Source of the DNA: Glycomyces niveus
Lineage (GTDB): Bacteria > Actinomycetota > Actinomycetes > Mycobacteriales > Micromonosporaceae
Length of the DNA stretch: 64,000 bases
NCBI RefSeq assembly: GCF_017592475.1
Contig: NZ_JAGFNP010000009.1
Span: forward strand, 124,001 to 188,000
Direction of reading: 5' to 3'
Shown here: positions 34,401-41,975 of the stretch, piece after piece
Position numbering within the stretch: position 1 is the stretch's first letter
How the letters are laid out: each line of letters opens with the position of its first letter
Position numbers and translations under genes: made by a program
The notes under the pieces: model-generated
The model's input: the letters and a program-made list of their open reading frames with translations, nothing else
What the model was told of the DNA's origin: nothing
Databases searched by the model: none

Positions 34401-34916
34401 CGGCCGCTGGGCCGCGATCGCCTCGGTGACGGCGGCGATGAACGCGGCCTTGTCGAACCCGGCGGGCTTGGCCTGAGCCATCTCGGCGGTGTGCGCGGCC
34501 TTCGCCTGCGCCTCGCGGTCGTCGGCGGGCGGCTCGGCGGCGGCCTGGGCCTCGCCGACCTCGTGCTGCGCGTTCGGATGTGCCTTGGCGGTCTTGCCCT
34601 TGCGCGCGACGTCCTTTTTGACCTGCTGGAACTTCGGGTCCTGATCGGCGGTGGTCCCGGGCGGGGCGACCGGTGGGGCCGGGCACGACCCGGCGTCCCG
34701 CTGCACCGCCATCGCGGGCTGCGCATTCGGTTGCGGCGCTTCGGTCTTCTTGGCGTTGATCATCTTCGACACGGCGGCGTTGCCGGCGGCGGCCTGCAGC
34801 CACAGCAGCTGGCCGACGCCCCCGGCGGGCCGCGCGGGGTGCGGGTGCGGTTTGCGGGCAGGGGCGGGAGCCGAGTGCGTCCGCTCGGCCGTCGCTCTCA
34901 AGGTCCCGCTCGCCAC
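31443..34916 (-). CDS. Giant CIS-associated protein with C-terminal HNH nuclease
   Basis: A 1157-residue modular protein. Residues 1-80: proline-rich lead, then LQAAAGNAAVSKM (40-52) shared with the DUF4157 protein, then VQR (71-73). About 80-560: charged, helical, coiled-coil rich. About 570-850: a hydrophobic conserved region (IADPIGFLGNLVTAVKNG, ILGLTWPAIRARI, IISMLNPAAAFIKACQAIYN) of the kind seen in large eCIS-linked proteins. C-terminus: HNH-type nuclease, EWSVDHRRSVANHWN with NLFWTSAGNLVGLCSSCNSSKG, which supplies the D-H, N-H and CxxC/N/K features. GTG 34916 is preferred to GTG 34922 because GAGG then sits 5 nt upstream. Probable CIS cargo acting on DNA; no immunity gene adjoins. Confidence 0.83.
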   Translation of the reverse strand: MASGTLRATAERTHSAPAPARKPHPHPARPAGGVGQLLWLQAAAGNAAVSKMINAKKTEAPQPNAQPAMAVQRDAGSCPAPPVAPPGTTADQDPKFQQVKKDVARKGKTAKAHPNAQHEVGEAQAAAEPPADDREAQAKAAHTAEMAQAKPAGFDKAAFIAAVTEAIAAQRPQTNEEATDFASSGKAGEIKNQVSGMVTEGKDKSGKEIADSSKKAPDPGAAVEKPVTPMTPPKPAPDLKPPDGKKAIPDKAPAEQTELGSTKCELNEKMAGAGVTETQLKNSNEPELMGAADAKGKAEEHAATAPAQMRADEQAQLTSNVAGAQAAGAAGVTGMVGDNARAIGRAGSNKNAAKSRDERERARISGEIKRIFDTTKTEVDGILGGIDAKVDTLFTAGEAKARAVFEADHQRRMREYEDAQDLVTWIADKFRPTRPEVLQIFTDAAKTYEREMQKVISNIADVIGAELDKATARIQLGRDQVARFVAEQPRELRNIAQEAAGEMGDQFESLDASVTEKSSALAEDLASKYAEARAGVDARVQELQAEHRSWRDQAVDAVEGAIDTITKLKDMLLGVLARAAGAIDKIIADPIGFLGNLVTAVKNGVLAFGANIATHLQAGLKAWLLGSLSSAGIEIPEEFDVKGILKMVLSILGLTWPAIRARIVRFIPEPVMARLEQMVEVVQILVTEGVPGLWRWIVEKLGDLKEMVLGQIKEFVVSKIIQAGIVWIISMLNPAAAFIKACQAIYNIVMFFVNQAAQIKEFVDAVLDGIDSIASGGGGAVSALIEGALAKALPMVIGFMASLLGLGGISEKIRGILQKVQEPVGKVIDKVIGTIVKIGKSLFRRLTGRGGDTARSEAVKRKAEDMLTGPTAARFEDKAGLDRVVANVLTTLRPEGLRTLTAVPNREDPSQFDIIATASAPKKVGHARTTVGVASPAEIAQARTHLGKRFKVVSSGRVAQVTEIQEAHGFVILTYDNERGYGGRSQSSEGRPGFRVQEFLANVTAGGPKLVDAGGTATQTAYTLNGLDLRNEYHAVRQIFYANPGGDYRSALPAPSGTFTCPGWRTHSDPLRRVPHPAAAAEWSVDHRRSVANHWNIDGRKGGQAARNLFWTSAGNLVGLCSSCNSSKGSADLNTGVRENYLAQVIIPAFTGPDGRP

Positions 34917-34995
34917 CGTCACCTCGCTCGTTCGCGCCTGGTCCTACTGTCCGTTGTCCCGCAGGTTCCTTGACCCGCCGCCGGGGCAGTCGAGG

Positions 34996-35013
34996 GGGCA
35001 GCCGCGGCTGCCC
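34996..35013. terminator. Palindrome after the PD40 gene
   Basis: GGGCAGCCGCGGCTGCCC is an 18-bp perfect palindrome just beyond the PD40 protein stop (35023, minus strand). It overlaps the left end of CIS-locus palindrome copy 3, so terminator and operator functions may be combined here. Confidence 0.5.
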
Positions 35014-35022
35014 GCGCGGGCA
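35009..35022. promoter_or_regulatory. CIS-locus palindrome copy 3
   Basis: TGCCCGCGCGGGCA, a perfect copy of the TGCCCG-NN-CGGGCA dyad. Its centre is about 100 bp upstream of the HNH gene start at 34916, in the 106-bp gap to the PD40 gene. Confidence 0.6.
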
Positions 35023-38000
35023 TCACCGCCTCCCGACGAAGTCGGGCGGACTGAACCCGCCCGGCACCACCAGGAACGGGGTCTTCACGGTGCCGAATGC
35101 CCGCCCCGACACCGGATCGGCGAGCACGTCGCGCTGGCCGAGCTGGTCGTGGCCGAACACCAGCAGCGTCGCGGTGAAAGTCCCGCCCGCCGTGACGGTG
35201 ACTTCAGTGGACTGTCCGATGAGACCTCCGTCCCACTTGACTTCGACGACCGCGCCGGGCGGGAAGTCCGTGCCGGTGACCCGGGTCGGCCGTCCCGGCG
35301 GCCCGAGGCCGGGGTTGACCTCGATCCGCGGCTGGATCACCACGACCGGTGCGTCGTCGGCCGCCGAGGGCGCGCCGTCGGCGGTGACCGTGGCGGAGGC
35401 GATGGCTTCGACGGCCGCGTCGGGCGACAGCGTGAACACCACGTCCGTGGAGGCGCCGGAGAGCAGCGGCCCGACCTCGCAGGGCGCTCCCGGCAGGCAG
35501 CCCGGAGGCGCGTCGGCCAACGGCAGTTCCTCGGGCAGGGTCGCGGTGAGCTGCGCTGAAGTGATCGGCACGGTCGAGGTATTGGTGACGGTGAACGTGA
35601 CCGCGAGGTCGTCGCCGCCCACGTACCCCGGCGTCGGCTCGACAGCCGCCACCACCGTCAGTCGCGGTTGCCCTGGGGGCGTTGAAGGTTCGTCCGGTCG
35701 CGGTTCGACGGTGATCGCCGTCGCGGCGGTGTTGTTCTCGGGGTCCGGGTCGACCGCGACGGGCGTGACGACCGCTTCGACCGGCTGCTCGCCGAGCGCG
35801 TCGCCGCTGACGACGAGGTCGATCTGCGACTGCGTCCGCGTCGCCATCATGTCCACTTGGCACAGTGCACCGTCGGCCGTGCAGCCGGCCGGAGCCGAGA
35901 CCACGGTGAGCCCCGGCGGCAGTGTGATCTGGACGCTCGCCGCGCTCGGCGCGCGCCCCAGGTTCGAGACGGTGAGGGTCACGGTCGAGTCGTCGCCGAG
36001 CAGTACCACCGCCGGGTCGGGTTCCATGTGCAGCGCCATGTCGGCGGTCGGCTGCCATGCGGGGCTGCCGAACTGGCGGTAGTAGTCCGCGTCCTCGCTG
36101 ATCTGGACGCCTTCGCCGCCGGTGGCCGGAAGGGTCCAGATGGTCGTGTCGTCGTAGATCGGGTCGACGGCGGCGAGCGGGGTGATGGCGGCGATCCCGG
36201 GGCTGTACTCGAAGCCCGCGACGACGGCGAGCGCGGTGCCGTCGGGCGAGAACGCCGGGCTCGAGAGGTCCCGATCGTTGAGGTCGCCCGCGAGCGGGAC
36301 CACCGCGTTCGTGCACGGGTTCTCGGCGGGGCCGGTGCAGTCGTCCGGATCGACGGACCACAGCCGGCTGGCCCGCACGAACACGACGAGCCCGGAGTCC
36401 ACAGGGGACCATGCGGCGCTCCAGTCGTCGGTGTACGCCTCTTCGGGCGCGGACGTGATCTGCCTTGGGGCGGCAGCGAACTGGGCATCGATCACATGCA
36501 GGTAGGTGGCGTAGGACGAGTAGGGGAGCGGCGGGTAGTCGTCGAACTCGTCGGCGTCGCCGATAGGGGCCCAGCCGCGCGCGTAGACGATGCGCGTCCC
36601 GTCCGGGGACCAGGACGGCCCGGAGTCCACTGAGGCCCAGATGCGGTCGCTCTCGTCCACGGCCTCGGCGTGCGGCAGCCGCCGCACGGGCGCGGTAGGG
36701 TCCGCCAGGTCGAACACCGCGATCTCGGAGATGTAGAGGGCGTTCTCGCTGTCCGGCGGGTACTGGAACCAGTGCTCCACGGCGAGGAACCGACCGTCCG
36801 GGGAGAACGCGGGCGCCCGGTAGTACTCGGCCTCGGGCGCCTCCAGCACGACCGGCTCGGCGGCCGGGTCGTCGAGGTCGTCGATGCGGACGGACCCGCT
36901 GAGCGACCGCCAGTCCTCGTCGAAGACCTCCGTGTTGTAAGCGAGGCGCCGCCCGTCGGGGGAGTACGCGGGCTCCTCGTCGGCGATGAACGGCGCGGTG
37001 CCGCTGTGCGGCTGGGGGTCGGTGCCGTCCGGCAGCGAGGTCCAGACCCGGCTCTGGTCGAGCTCGGTCGCGTACCCCACGGCCTCGCCGAGCCACGTCG
37101 GGTGGCCCGCCCGCCGCACGTCCACCGACATCTGCGTGAACGAGCCGCCGCCGTCATCAGGCTCGTACAGGTAGACCTGCCCGTACACGTCCATGTCGGT
37201 GGTGGTGAAGGCGATCCCCGTGGGCGTGTACGCCGGCTCGTAGGCGTCCTCGGTCCAGCCCGCCTCGAACAGGGTCCGGTACGGGGTGCAGAAGCTTGGG
37301 AACTCGTTGCCGCACAAGTCGTCCGGGATCTCCATGACCTCCCGGCCGCCGTCGCCCGGGTAGCCGGAGAAGGCGATCCACGCGCCGCCGTCCCCGTCGT
37401 AGCTCCAGTTCGGCTCCGCTGAAGGGATGTCGGTCAACTGGAGCGGCTCCGCACCCTCGGTGAAGGCCTGCACCCGGAAGATCCGGCTCGCCGACTCGTA
37501 GGCGATGGCGTCGCTGCCCGGCGACCAGGTCGGCCACCGGGCGCCTTCCGGTACGGCCTCGAGCGCGTGCTCCTCCGTGCCGTCGATGCGGATGAGGTGG
37601 ATCCGCCAGGTCCCGGACTCGGAGTCCCGGCTCTCGTAGGCCACCCACTGGCCGTCCGGGGAGACGGACGGGCGGTGGTTGAGCGAACCGTTGTCCGTCA
37701 CCTGGAAGACCTCCTCGCCGACGCGGGCGAAGATCTCTCGGTGCAGGTCGTCGCCGGTGCCGAGGTCGCTGGCGAAGACCATGACGCCGCCTCGCTGCTC
37801 GGCCTGGAGGACGTTGTTCAGGCCGTACTCGTCGAGCGGGAAGTACGTCTCGCCGCCGTCGTCGAGGTGCGCGACGGTGCTGCGCCCGTACCGCAGCTCC
37901 GAGTACGCCAAGCGCCCTTCGGTGGGGTCGCCGAGCTCCTCCAATGTGGGCGGGTCGGCGTTGACGGCGTTCCAGACGACCGCCACCGTCGCCAACGCGA

Positions 38001-38037
38001 CGACCGCGGCCAGCAATGCTCGCAGCAGGACCCGCAT
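35023..38037 (-). CDS. Secreted PD40 beta-propeller protein with CARDB/DUF11 repeats
   Basis: A 1004-residue exported protein. An N-terminal hydrophobic segment (RVLLRALLAAVVALATVAVVWNA) acts as signal peptide or membrane anchor. About 40-690 is a TolB-like propeller with many PD40 repeats (SPDGQWVAYESRD, SPDGRRLAYNTEV, SPDGRFLAVEHW and others). About 690-900 holds two DUF11/CARDB-like domains (VTLTVSNLGRAPSAASVQITLPPGL; LAVTFTVTNTSTVPITSAQL). A final Ig-like domain begins PRIEVNPGLGPPGRPTRVTGTDFPPG. Molecular function is unknown; binding of a surface partner is likely. Start at 38037 has GAGG 5 nt upstream, the same leader GAGCGAGGTG as the HNH gene. It shares the CIS palindrome upstream. 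Confidence 0.83.
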   Translation of the reverse strand: MRVLLRALLAAVVALATVAVVWNAVNADPPTLEELGDPTEGRLAYSELRYGRSTVAHLDDGGETYFPLDEYGLNNVLQAEQRGGVMVFASDLGTGDDLHREIFARVGEEVFQVTDNGSLNHRPSVSPDGQWVAYESRDSESGTWRIHLIRIDGTEEHALEAVPEGARWPTWSPGSDAIAYESASRIFRVQAFTEGAEPLQLTDIPSAEPNWSYDGDGGAWIAFSGYPGDGGREVMEIPDDLCGNEFPSFCTPYRTLFEAGWTEDAYEPAYTPTGIAFTTTDMDVYGQVYLYEPDDGGGSFTQMSVDVRRAGHPTWLGEAVGYATELDQSRVWTSLPDGTDPQPHSGTAPFIADEEPAYSPDGRRLAYNTEVFDEDWRSLSGSVRIDDLDDPAAEPVVLEAPEAEYYRAPAFSPDGRFLAVEHWFQYPPDSENALYISEIAVFDLADPTAPVRRLPHAEAVDESDRIWASVDSGPSWSPDGTRIVYARGWAPIGDADEFDDYPPLPYSSYATYLHVIDAQFAAAPRQITSAPEEAYTDDWSAAWSPVDSGLVVFVRASRLWSVDPDDCTGPAENPCTNAVVPLAGDLNDRDLSSPAFSPDGTALAVVAGFEYSPGIAAITPLAAVDPIYDDTTIWTLPATGGEGVQISEDADYYRQFGSPAWQPTADMALHMEPDPAVVLLGDDSTVTLTVSNLGRAPSAASVQITLPPGLTVVSAPAGCTADGALCQVDMMATRTQSQIDLVVSGDALGEQPVEAVVTPVAVDPDPENNTAATAITVEPRPDEPSTPPGQPRLTVVAAVEPTPGYVGGDDLAVTFTVTNTSTVPITSAQLTATLPEELPLADAPPGCLPGAPCEVGPLLSGASTDVVFTLSPDAAVEAIASATVTADGAPSAADDAPVVVIQPRIEVNPGLGPPGRPTRVTGTDFPPGAVVEVKWDGGLIGQSTEVTVTAGGTFTATLLVFGHDQLGQRDVLADPVSGRAFGTVKTPFLVVPGGFSPPDFVGRR

Positions 38038-38054
38038 GACCACCTCGCTCGCCG

Positions 38055-38078
38055 GGGTGCGGGCACGCGCCCGCACCC
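38055..38078 (-). promoter_or_regulatory. 5'-UTR hairpin of the PD40 gene
   Basis: GGGTGCGGGC-ACGC-GCCCGCACCC, a perfect 10-bp stem with a 4-nt loop, ends 17 nt before the start codon and just upstream of the ribosome site. It could modulate translation or mark a regulator site. Confidence 0.4.
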
Positions 38079-38140
38079 TCGATGGTCCCGCAGCCCGGCC
38101 GCTCCGGAAGGTCCGAGCGACCGCGGCCGAGGGCGCTCAT

Positions 38141-38160
38141 CGCTGCCCGATCGGGCAGCG
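38141..38160. promoter_or_regulatory. CIS-locus palindrome copy 4
   Basis: CGCTGCCCGATCGGGCAGCG is a 20-bp perfect palindrome containing the TGCCCG-NN-CGGGCA dyad. Its centre is 113 bp upstream of the PD40 protein start. Confidence 0.6.
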
Positions 38161-38384
38161 GGCCGCGGAGTCTCGGCCTTACTCAGGAGAATTCATCCAA
38201 TCTATTGACAAATTGAGATGTCGACATCCATCATTGTTTGTTGTATCTACCAACTAATTTCAGGACGACGGCCGCGTTCCGCCTCGAACCCAGGGCGATG
38301 GAAGGCGGGGCGCCGATGCGGCCGCACCGCACTCATCGGATCTCTCGCCACCGGCGGCCGCTTCCCCGAGAGAAAGAAGCCTCC
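38161..38384 (+). promoter_or_regulatory. Upstream region of the CE1 esterase gene
   Basis: The gap from 38038 to 38384 holds the elements of the PD40 gene on its left and, on the right, a lower-GC stretch with TTGACA at 38205-38210 and a 12-bp palindrome GATGTCGACATC (38217-38228) inside the expected spacer. This looks like a repressible promoter for the secreted esterase; no good -10 box is clear. Confidence 0.35.
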
Positions 38385-39704
38385 ATGGCAGGACTCCTCC
38401 ACTGGCGCCGCGGCGCGGCGGCGGTCTTCGCGATCGCGCTCGCGCTCGCCTCCGCGCTAGCGGTCTTCACGGCCCCCAAGCCGGCCCAGGCCGCGCAGCT
38501 CACCCAGGTATCGAACTTCGGGAACAACCCCGGCGGCCTGGCGATGTACCTGTACGTGCCCGACAACGTCGCCCCGAACCCGGCAATCGTGGTCGCCAGC
38601 CACTGGTGCAACGGCTCCGCGTCCGAAGCCTTCGGCTGGCAGTACGACGAGCTGGCGGAGCAGTACGGCTACATCGTGATCTACCCGCACGTGACGCGGG
38701 ACTACAAGTGCTTCGACGTCTCATCCCCGGCCTCGCTCAACGGCACGGGCGGCGACTCGGTCAGCATCAAGTCCATGGTCGACTACGTGCTCTCCAACCA
38801 CGGGGCCGACCGCAACCGCATCTTCGCCACCGGCTTCTCCTCGGGCGCGATGATGACCAACGTGCTCCTCGGCGTCTACCCGGAGGTCTTCAAGGCCGGC
38901 TCGGCGTACGCCGGCGTGCCCTTCACCTGCTTCGCGACCGACAACGGCTCGATGTGGAACTCCGAGTGCTCCGAGGGCCGGATCGACCGCACCCCGCAGC
39001 AGTGGGGCGACGCCGTCCGCAACGCCAACCCCGGCTACAGCGGGCCGTGGCCGCGCATGCAGCTCTGGCACGGCACTGAAGACGACGCGCTCCGCTACCC
39101 GAACTTCCGGGAGGAGATCGACCAGTGGACGAACGTCAACGGCACCGACCAGACCGCCGACTACACCGACACGCCTGAACCCGACTGGACCCGCACCCGC
39201 TACGGCGGCACCGGCGGCCAGGCCCCGGTCGAGGCCAACAGCCTGAACGGCGTCAACCACTTCCCGCCGATCCGTGAGGCCGAGACGCTCCGCTTCTTCG
39301 GCCTGACCGGCCAGACGTCGAACGCCAACGCGATCGTGGGCGCCGCCTCGAACCGCTGCCTCGACGTCCCCGGCTCCCCGGCCGCGAACGGCACCCAGGC
39401 CGTCCTGTGGGACTGCAACGGCAACGTCAACCAGCAGGTCACCCGCACTGCGTCGGGTGAACTGAAAGTGGCCGGAAAGTGCCTCGACGCCCAAGGCTGG
39501 GGCACCGCCAACGGCACCAAGGCCGTGGTCTGGGACTGCTCCGGCGGCGCGAACCAGCGATGGAACGTGAACTCGAACGGCACCATAACGAACGTCCACA
39601 ACGGTCTCTGCCTGGACGCCAACGGCGCCGCTACCGCTAACGGCACCCAGCTGATCCTGTGGGCCTGCAGCGGTACCGCCAACCAGCGCTGGACCCTGAG
39701 ATAA
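38385..39704 (+). CDS. Secreted CE1 carbohydrate esterase with CBM13 lectin domain
   Basis: A 439-residue secreted enzyme. Signal peptide: WRR then a hydrophobic core ending in KPAQA-AQ near residue 37. The catalytic domain (about 40-300) is an alpha/beta-hydrolase of the PHB-depolymerase/acetylxylan and feruloyl esterase type with the nucleophile in ATGFSSGA (near 152), conserved SHWCNGSASEAFGW and the histidine in GVNHFPP. A C-terminal ricin-type CBM13 (about 310-439) has repeats CLDVPG, CLDAQG and CLDANG with QQ/QRW motifs. It should remove acyl groups from plant xylan. It interrupts the CIS neighbourhood and is probably unrelated to it. Confidence 0.9.
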   Translation: MAGLLHWRRGAAAVFAIALALASALAVFTAPKPAQAAQLTQVSNFGNNPGGLAMYLYVPDNVAPNPAIVVASHWCNGSASEAFGWQYDELAEQYGYIVIYPHVTRDYKCFDVSSPASLNGTGGDSVSIKSMVDYVLSNHGADRNRIFATGFSSGAMMTNVLLGVYPEVFKAGSAYAGVPFTCFATDNGSMWNSECSEGRIDRTPQQWGDAVRNANPGYSGPWPRMQLWHGTEDDALRYPNFREEIDQWTNVNGTDQTADYTDTPEPDWTRTRYGGTGGQAPVEANSLNGVNHFPPIREAETLRFFGLTGQTSNANAIVGAASNRCLDVPGSPAANGTQAVLWDCNGNVNQQVTRTASGELKVAGKCLDAQGWGTANGTKAVVWDCSGGANQRWNVNSNGTITNVHNGLCLDANGAATANGTQLILWACSGTANQRWTLR

Positions 39705-39708
39705 GACG

Positions 39709-39771
39709 CGGGCAGCCGCGATGCCGGTCCCGGCTGCCCGTCCGAGCCCGCAGGCGACAGTCTGCGGGCTC
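39709..39771. terminator. Tandem terminator hairpins
   Basis: Two hairpins in the 71-bp gap of convergent genes: CGGGCAGCCG...CGGCTGCCCG (39709-39740) and GAGCCCGCAG...CTGCGGGCTC (39744-39771), each with a perfect 10-bp stem. Confidence 0.8.
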
Positions 39772-39775
39772 ACTC

Positions 39776-40420
39776 CTATTCGCAGCCGACCCCGTCACCG
39801 TCCCGATCGAGGTGCGACCCGTACCCGGGATCGCCGGCGTGGATCGGGTCGGCCCCGGCGGCGCGCACCGCATCGCAGTTCTCGTAAGAGACGCTGCCGC
39901 CCCCGTCGTCATCGCCATCGTCGCCGCCGGAACCGCCGCCTGAGTCCCCGCCTCCGGAATCGCCGCCCGAGCCGCCGCCACTGGAGGAGTCTTCACAGCC
40001 GACGCCGTCACCGTCGCCGTCGAGCCCGGCGCGGTATCCGGGCTCGCCTTCATGGACCGGCGCCCCGCCGGCATCCCTTGCGGCGTCGCAGTTCTCGTAG
40101 TAGACCTCCGACCCGCCCGCGCCTTCGCCGGCCGCTTCGGTCGCCGCCGCTTCGGTGGTCGGCGGTTCGGTCGTGGGCTCCACGGCGGATGGCGATTCGC
40201 TCGAGGGTGCTTCGGTCGGGCTCGCGGTCTCGGACGGTGTCGGGGACGGCGTCACCTCGGGCTCGGCCGGGCCGACGATGGCGCCGAGGAGCAGGCCCAT
40301 GAGGCAGATCGCGACGACGGCGGTCGCGATGACCATGGCGACGATCTGGGCGGTCGAGAACCGGGACCAAAAACCGGGCTGAGGACCGTTGGGGCCCTGC
40401 GGGAAAGCATTGACGGACAC
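39776..40420 (-). CDS. Membrane-anchored protein with two Excalibur domains
   Basis: A 214-residue protein: short cytosolic lead, one transmembrane helix (TAQIVAMVIATAVVAICLMGLLLGAIVG, about 25-50), a Thr/Pro/Ser/Glu-rich linker, then two Excalibur domains separated by a Gly/Ser/Asp-rich spacer. Both domains show YENCDAxRxAG and end in a DxDxDGVGCE calcium-loop signature. Excalibur domains are extracellular calcium-binding modules of uncertain role. GTG 40420 is preferred because GGGAG lies 5 nt upstream; the frame is open to 40495. Confidence 0.82.
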   Translation of the reverse strand: MSVNAFPQGPNGPQPGFWSRFSTAQIVAMVIATAVVAICLMGLLLGAIVGPAEPEVTPSPTPSETASPTEAPSSESPSAVEPTTEPPTTEAAATEAAGEGAGGSEVYYENCDAARDAGGAPVHEGEPGYRAGLDGDGDGVGCEDSSSGGGSGGDSGGGDSGGGSGGDDGDDDGGGSVSYENCDAVRAAGADPIHAGDPGYGSHLDRDGDGVGCE

Positions 40421-40590
40421 GTCGACTCCCAGGGAATCGGAGGGGCTGCCGGGGTAGCAGCAGGCTATGCCCGCTGCGGCACTGGGAGAATCCACTGAGC
40501 GGTCGACCGGCTACCAGCCGTAAGGGCTCCCTCGTTCGAGTGAACGGCCCTCCGTACGAATGGGATCGGTCTTCGATGACGGGCTGCGGC

Positions 40591-40604
40591 GGGTCGAACG
40601 GGCA
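40591..40604. promoter_or_regulatory. Degenerate CIS-locus palindrome (half-site)
   Basis: GGGTCGAACGGGCA keeps one intact CGGGCA arm and the AA centre of copy 2, with two changes in the other arm, 76 bp upstream of the membrane accessory gene at 40674. Confidence 0.3.
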
Positions 40605-40673
40605 CCGAATGCTGCCTCCTTCGCTTCCCCTAGCCCCACCTCCGCAAAGAGCCGCCGCCCTTACCGTCCAGTT

Positions 40674-41963
40674 ATGGCCACCGTCGCCTCTCTCAGTCAG
40701 CCCGTGCTCGACGTCGTGTGCGGCCAGTCCGCCGCGTCCCCGCTGTCGGTCCACAACACGGGCAAGATCGTCGAGTCCTACCGGTTCGAGGTCCTCGGCG
40801 CGCCCGCCGCTTGGGCCGTCGTCGAACCGCAGGAGCTCTCGATCTACCCCGGCCGCGACCAGGCCGTCCAGATCGTGTTCTCCCCGCCGCGACTCCCGAG
40901 CGTGCCCGCCGGGCCGGTCCCGTACGCGGTCCGCGTGATCCCGACCGAGCAGCCCGGCACGGCCGTAGTCGTCGAAGGCGAGCTGCGCGTCGAGCCGTTC
41001 TACGAGACGACCGCCGAGCTCATCCCGCACACCTCGACCGGCCGCCGCCGCGGCCGGCACGAGGTCGCGGTCGACAACCGCGGCAACGTGCCGATCGAAG
41101 TCGGCCTCAGCGGCGCCGACCCCGACGGCAACCTCGAGATCACCCCGGACCCGGAACTGCTCGTCGTCCCACCCGGACAGGCGATGTTCAGCAAGCTCAA
41201 GGTCCGCGCCCGCAAGCGCCGCTGGCGCGGCGGCCCGGTCACCCACCCGTTCCGGGCCGCGGCCGTCCGCGAGGGCGCCGAACCGCACGTCATGGACGGC
41301 AGCCTTGTGCAGCGGCCGTTCTTCCCCCGCTCGACCGGGCGCTGGCTCGCCGCATTGCTCGCCCTCATCGCGCTGCTCATCGCCGCCTGGATGTTCCTGC
41401 TCAAACCCGCGGTCGAGACCGCGGCCACCGAGGCGCTCGCCGACGAGCTAGAGGCCCTGGGCGAGCAGGCCTCCGCCGCGCAGGAGGACGCGGAAGAGGC
41501 CGCCGCCCAAGGCGAATCGGCTGAGGCGCTGGCAGAGGAAGTACTGGACGAACTCGCAGGGACCACATTGGACCCGGCCCCGCCCGCGCCGGTCGAGACC
41601 GCCACCACGATCCGCCTCGACGTCACCGCGAACGCCGGCGCGACCGCGACCGACGACCACGAGCCCGCCGAAGGCACGATGTTCGCCCTCACCGACCTCA
41701 TCCTCGAGAACCCGCAGGGCGACACCGGAACCCTCGAAGTCCTCATCGACGGCGACCTGCAGTACCGGCTCTCACTGGCGAACTTCCGCGACCTCGACTA
41801 CCACTTCGTGACCCCCATCGAAGTGCCCGAAGGGGAGGAGATCACCCTCCGCGTAGTCTGCGAGACGCCGGGCCCGCGCCTGCCCGGCGCGAGCTCCGAC
41901 GCCTGCCGGCCCGCCGCCGTCCTGAACGGACTGACGGTCGAGCTGCCCGAAGACGAGGAATGA
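40674..41963 (+). CDS. Membrane-anchored CIS accessory protein (two Ig-like N-domains)
   Basis: A 429-residue protein. Cytosolic part (1-220): two beta-sandwich domains reminiscent of alpha-sandwich/COG1470-type proteins (LSVHNTGKIVESYRFEVLG and HEVAVDNRGNVPIEVGLSG). A QRPFF segment precedes one transmembrane helix at 224-243. Then an Ala/Glu-rich coiled-coil stalk (250-300) and an extracellular beta domain (about 320-429) with two Cys in VVCETPG...SSDACRP. Proteins of this type are often labelled hydrolytic protein, without evidence of catalysis, and are recurrent neighbours of actinobacterial CIS genes. ATG at 40674 starts the conserved domain. Possible membrane dock for the CIS. Confidence 0.72.
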   Translation: MATVASLSQPVLDVVCGQSAASPLSVHNTGKIVESYRFEVLGAPAAWAVVEPQELSIYPGRDQAVQIVFSPPRLPSVPAGPVPYAVRVIPTEQPGTAVVVEGELRVEPFYETTAELIPHTSTGRRRGRHEVAVDNRGNVPIEVGLSGADPDGNLEITPDPELLVVPPGQAMFSKLKVRARKRRWRGGPVTHPFRAAAVREGAEPHVMDGSLVQRPFFPRSTGRWLAALLALIALLIAAWMFLLKPAVETAATEALADELEALGEQASAAQEDAEEAAAQGESAEALAEEVLDELAGTTLDPAPPAPVETATTIRLDVTANAGATATDDHEPAEGTMFALTDLILENPQGDTGTLEVLIDGDLQYRLSLANFRDLDYHFVTPIEVPEGEEITLRVVCETPGPRLPGASSDACRPAAVLNGLTVELPEDEE

Positions 41964-41975
41964 CGGAGCGGACCG

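Noticed and set aside
32082..34973. 963-codon plus-strand open frame opposite the HNH gene
   Set aside because: Translation is D/E/R/G/L-rich shadow sequence; the minus strand shows recognisable motifs and an HNH domain.
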